From assembly GCF_014844075.1 (NCBI RefSeq), contig NZ_CP062165.1, positions 7,130,001 to 7,194,000 on the forward strand: a stretch of DNA of 64,000 nucleotides. Reading direction: 5' to 3'. This DNA comes from Paenibacillus sp. JNUCC-31. GTDB lineage: Bacteria; Bacillota; Bacilli; Paenibacillales; Paenibacillaceae. The translations under genes were made by a program, and so were the position numbers. Within the stretch, counting starts at the first letter, position 1, and every line of letters begins with the position of its first letter. Below the pieces are notes generated by a model. The model searched no databases, was not told the origin of the DNA, and saw nothing but the letters and a program-made list of their open reading frames with translations. Of the stretch, positions 61,759 to 64,000 are shown piece after piece.

Positions 61759-62640
61759 TTAGTCGAAGAAGAGCTTGCGATAAGCCAGACTTTCTCCGCC
61801 ACTGCGGAATTCACCCGGGGTAAGCCCGGTCAAACCGCGGAATGCCTTGATAAAATAGCTTCCGCTGGAGTAACCGACCCGTTCGGCGATGGCTTCAACG
61901 CTAAGGGACGTCCCTCGAAGCAGTTCCATAGCCTTTTCGGTACGTACGCGGGTCAGATAAGCTCCTGGTGTCAAGCCCGTGCTGGAGGAGAACCGACGGA
62001 TAAAATGATATTTTGATAGGGAAACATGCTCAGAAAGTTGATCAATACTGATCATCCTGGAATAGTTATGCTCTATAAATTCGGCTGCACGTTGTATGTT
62101 ATATGACCAGCTTTCCCTGTTCCGTAGCGTTGTTTTTTGTAATCTGACCAGTTCTGTCATGAACTGATAGACGCAAGACGAAGCGATCAGCGGATCGGTG
62201 ATCCTGCCTGCTGCCGCATCGGTCACAATCATCCGCAACAGCCGGACTGGGGTACAATCGATGGGGAGATAAGGAACCTCCCCCGCTTCACGATAGAACT
62301 TTTGCCAATGGGGCAGAATCAGCTTGGGCCGGAATAGCAGGAACAGGAACTCCCACGGTTCTTTCGATTCCGAGTCATAATAATAGCGATGCGGGCCTGG
62401 AATTTCGGCCAAAAAAGCCTGTCCTGTAGTGACATGGTGAATCTTGCCTTTCGATTCAAAAACACCTTCACCGGAGAGCGTATACTGGAATAACAGCAGG
62501 GGGCCATCCGTACGTTCCAGTCCATCCCAGCGATAAGTAGGGTCGGTTATCGAATCACATCCTGCTGCAAATAAAACACATAGCTGGAGCTCCTTATCTT
62601 CGGCGAACCGAAAACCATAGGTACCTCTTGGAATGTTCAT
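61759..62640 (-). CDS. AraC family regulator of the alpha-galactosidase gene
   Basis: A 293-residue activator. The cupin sensor has GPLLLFQYTLSGEGVFESKGKIHHV and FLAEIPGPHRYYYDSESKEPWEF. The HTH pair has ISIDQLSEHVSLSKYHFIRRFSSSTGLTPGAYL and LSVEAIAERVGYSSGSYFIKAFRGLTGLTPGEFR. Start at ATG 62640, preceded by AGGAGG seven bases away; the longer frame from 62673 covers that RBS. It is encoded just upstream of the GH27 gene in the same direction and probably regulates it. The sugar sensed is likely galactose-containing. Confidence 0.92.
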   Translation of the reverse strand: MNIPRGTYGFRFAEDKELQLCVLFAAGCDSITDPTYRWDGLERTDGPLLLFQYTLSGEGVFESKGKIHHVTTGQAFLAEIPGPHRYYYDSESKEPWEFLFLLFRPKLILPHWQKFYREAGEVPYLPIDCTPVRLLRMIVTDAAAGRITDPLIASSCVYQFMTELVRLQKTTLRNRESWSYNIQRAAEFIEHNYSRMISIDQLSEHVSLSKYHFIRRFSSSTGLTPGAYLTRVRTEKAMELLRGTSLSVEAIAERVGYSSGSYFIKAFRGLTGLTPGEFRSGGESLAYRKLFFD

Positions 62641-62775
62641 AGATGTCCTCCTGATGATCGTAAATAGGCTCACTGGTCAGAGTCATGATCGTTATTCTGT
62701 GACTATGGTACCTTTTTTTGTTATAAGGAGTCCAGTTCTTGTGCCAAACTTCTGCCAGTTCGATATTGATGAAAA

Positions 62776-63795
62776 TTATTCGTCTACACTATACGCCAAC
62801 AATTGTCTCAGGCTGTCCTCAATATATTGATTATCCACGTTGTTCATACCGCGACCGGCAAAGTGTCCCCAGATCGAATCAACGGGACAAAACACAGCAT
62901 TAGGCATCCGCTGAGCCTCGTATTCATTATCGGCCGCCGTGCAAAAGAGGTCGGTGGACCCAGGCATGATACACGCGCGCGCTGTAATACTTTGAAGGGC
63001 CTTATCGAAATTTCCGTTATACAACGGGTTAACACTAATATCTGCGAATTGGCCTGTCCATAACATCGCCAACACATTGTGAGGGTCCATTTTCATAAAC
63101 GCCTCTTCCCAGAACCCAGCTACGAAATCCGCCAATGAATCATATCCGATCCCCCGATAAAGTTCCTCTCTGTAAAACGCCTGTGACAAACCCCATCCCG
63201 CATAGACACGGCCTACAGCGCGTAAGTCGGCAGAAGTTAAATGGTCTCGTTTGCTAGCATCAAAGCGAGAGGCAGCCATGAGGGGAGCGATTACCCCGCT
63301 CAGGACAACAGACGTATGTGGCCAGGTCTTCGCCATGCCGGCAATGGGCGCAATTCGTTCCACCATGTCTGGATAACTTGCTCCCCATTGAAACGCTTGA
63401 ATGCCTCCCATGGACCATCCAACAACAAGTGCAATCTTCTGAATGCCGAATTTTTCGGTGACCAACCGATGTTGAAATGTAACGTTGTCATAGATCGTGA
63501 CCTGCGGAAAGTTCGCTCGGTCGAATGGAGGCGGCGTGTTACTGGGAGACGAAGATAACCCGTTGCCCAGCAGATTCGGAACGATAATGAAGTATCTTTG
63601 CGTGTCTAATGCTACGCCGTCGCCAATCAACCATTCATTCTGAACATGCTGGTCTCCAAATGCGGTCGGATAGATGATGACATTATCTTTCTTTTCATTT
63701 AATGTTCCATACGTTTTATAAGCCAGAAAAGCGTTAGGAAACGTTACTCCGGATTGCAATGTCACATCACCCAAATTAAAAATTTCATAATCCAT
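62776..63795 (-). CDS. Alpha/beta hydrolase of the homoserine O-acetyltransferase (MetX-like) superfamily
   Basis: A 339-residue alpha/beta hydrolase fold protein. It starts YEIFNLGDVTLQSGVTFPNAFLAYKTYGTLNEKKDNVIIY, the pattern of MetX-like proteins. The nucleophile elbow is VVGWSMGGIQAFQWGASYPDMV with Ser in GWSMG. The catalytic His is near the end in SIWGHFAGRG, and the Asp probably in PGSTDLFC. MetX acetylates homoserine, but many MetX-like relatives are esterases or other acyltransferases, and no methionine genes are adjacent. GAAGGGAGAG precedes the ATG. It is divergent from a LysR regulator, which likely controls it. Confidence 0.85.
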   Translation of the reverse strand: MDYEIFNLGDVTLQSGVTFPNAFLAYKTYGTLNEKKDNVIIYPTAFGDQHVQNEWLIGDGVALDTQRYFIIVPNLLGNGLSSSPSNTPPPFDRANFPQVTIYDNVTFQHRLVTEKFGIQKIALVVGWSMGGIQAFQWGASYPDMVERIAPIAGMAKTWPHTSVVLSGVIAPLMAASRFDASKRDHLTSADLRAVGRVYAGWGLSQAFYREELYRGIGYDSLADFVAGFWEEAFMKMDPHNVLAMLWTGQFADISVNPLYNGNFDKALQSITARACIMPGSTDLFCTAADNEYEAQRMPNAVFCPVDSIWGHFAGRGMNNVDNQYIEDSLRQLLAYSVDE

Positions 63796-63939
63796 TTTGT
63801 TTCTCTCCCTTCAAATAGAAAACCACATCAGTGGCATGTGATTTCTTGTTGTCAGTATAGACCTGTGGTACTCTCAGTAAAAGTGAATAGAATTCAACGC
63901 CGTATTCAATAAAATTGAAAGTAAAAGGGGGACTGCAGT

Positions 63940-64000
63940 ATGGAACTACGCCAACTGAAAACATTTCGCACAGTTGCAACCACATTAAATTTTACGCGGG
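63940..64000 (+). CDS. LysR family regulator, N-terminal fragment cut by the window edge
   Basis: The first 20 codons read MELRQLKTFRTVATTLNFTR, the invariant opening of a LysR helix-turn-helix. AAAAGGGGGACTGCAGT precedes the ATG. The rest of the gene is outside the window. The 144-base divergent region with the alpha/beta hydrolase gene contains GAATTCAAC and AAAATTGAAA, AT-rich short repeats that could hold its binding site. Confidence 0.85.
   Translation, partial: MELRQLKTFRTVATTLNFTR

Overview
The window looks like a chromosomal segment of a spore-forming Firmicute, most likely Paenibacillus. This rests on gene content and signals read from the sequence, not on a database search. The indicators are several AraC/YesN-type regulators, a YesM/YesN two-component pair beside an LplB/LplC/LipO-type sugar ABC transporter without its own ATPase, an SLH-anchored glycosidase, a YjcZ-type sporulation micropeptide, strong AGGAGG-like ribosome binding sites, a T-box leader and a PyrR-type attenuator. 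No tRNA, rRNA, CRISPR array or intact prophage was seen.

Layout. 1-1.1 kb: end of a ribose ABC transporter operon (rbsC end, rbsB). 1.2-3.7 kb: small proteins, including two paralogous possible exosporium proteins and a TetR regulator. 3.7-6.5 kb: a modular secreted GH26 beta-mannanase. 6.6-8.1 kb: a decayed IS110-family element. 8.2-8.9 kb: a lipoprotein barnase with its barstar inhibitor. 9-15.4 kb: two TetR-controlled efflux modules (MMPL and MATE) flanking a sugar O-acetyltransferase. 15.4-25.1 kb: two AraC-led sugar loci. The first has an isomerase/epimerase and a Gfo/Idh/MocA dehydrogenase. The second is a mannoside operon with a mannose-6-phosphate isomerase carrying a long N-terminal extension, a ROK kinase and a GH38 alpha-mannosidase.

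25.2-27.8 kb holds the most unusual unit: a T-box leader, with specifier read here as AUC (Ile), followed by a GNAT acetyltransferase, a small P-loop kinase and a seven-repeat RCC1-like protein. 28-32 kb: nitronate monooxygenase, DinB-like protein and an Rad3/DinG-type helicase. 32.2-35 kb: codBA behind a PyrR-type attenuator. 35-39.8 kb: a DUF418 membrane protein, a small membrane protein, a MocR/PdxR regulator and a pdxS with no adjacent pdxT.

40-42.4 kb: a WYL regulator divergent from a GyrI-like protein, an unknown protein and a VOC protein. 42.6-45.4 kb: PadR, a helical-domain/pentapeptide-repeat fusion and an ABC exporter. 45.6-50.2 kb: an AgrC/AgrA-like pair, a secreted serine hydrolase and the YjcZ-type peptide. 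50.4-57.5 kb: YesN/YesM convergent with a sugar ABC importer. 57.8-62.6 kb: SLH-GH3 N-acetylglucosaminidase, GH27 alpha-galactosidase and an AraC regulator. 62.8-64 kb: a MetX-like alpha/beta hydrolase divergent from a LysR gene cut by the window edge.

A related terminator hairpin (GTCGCTATTTTAGCGGC and variants) recurs at least six times across the window and behaves like a dispersed repeat.
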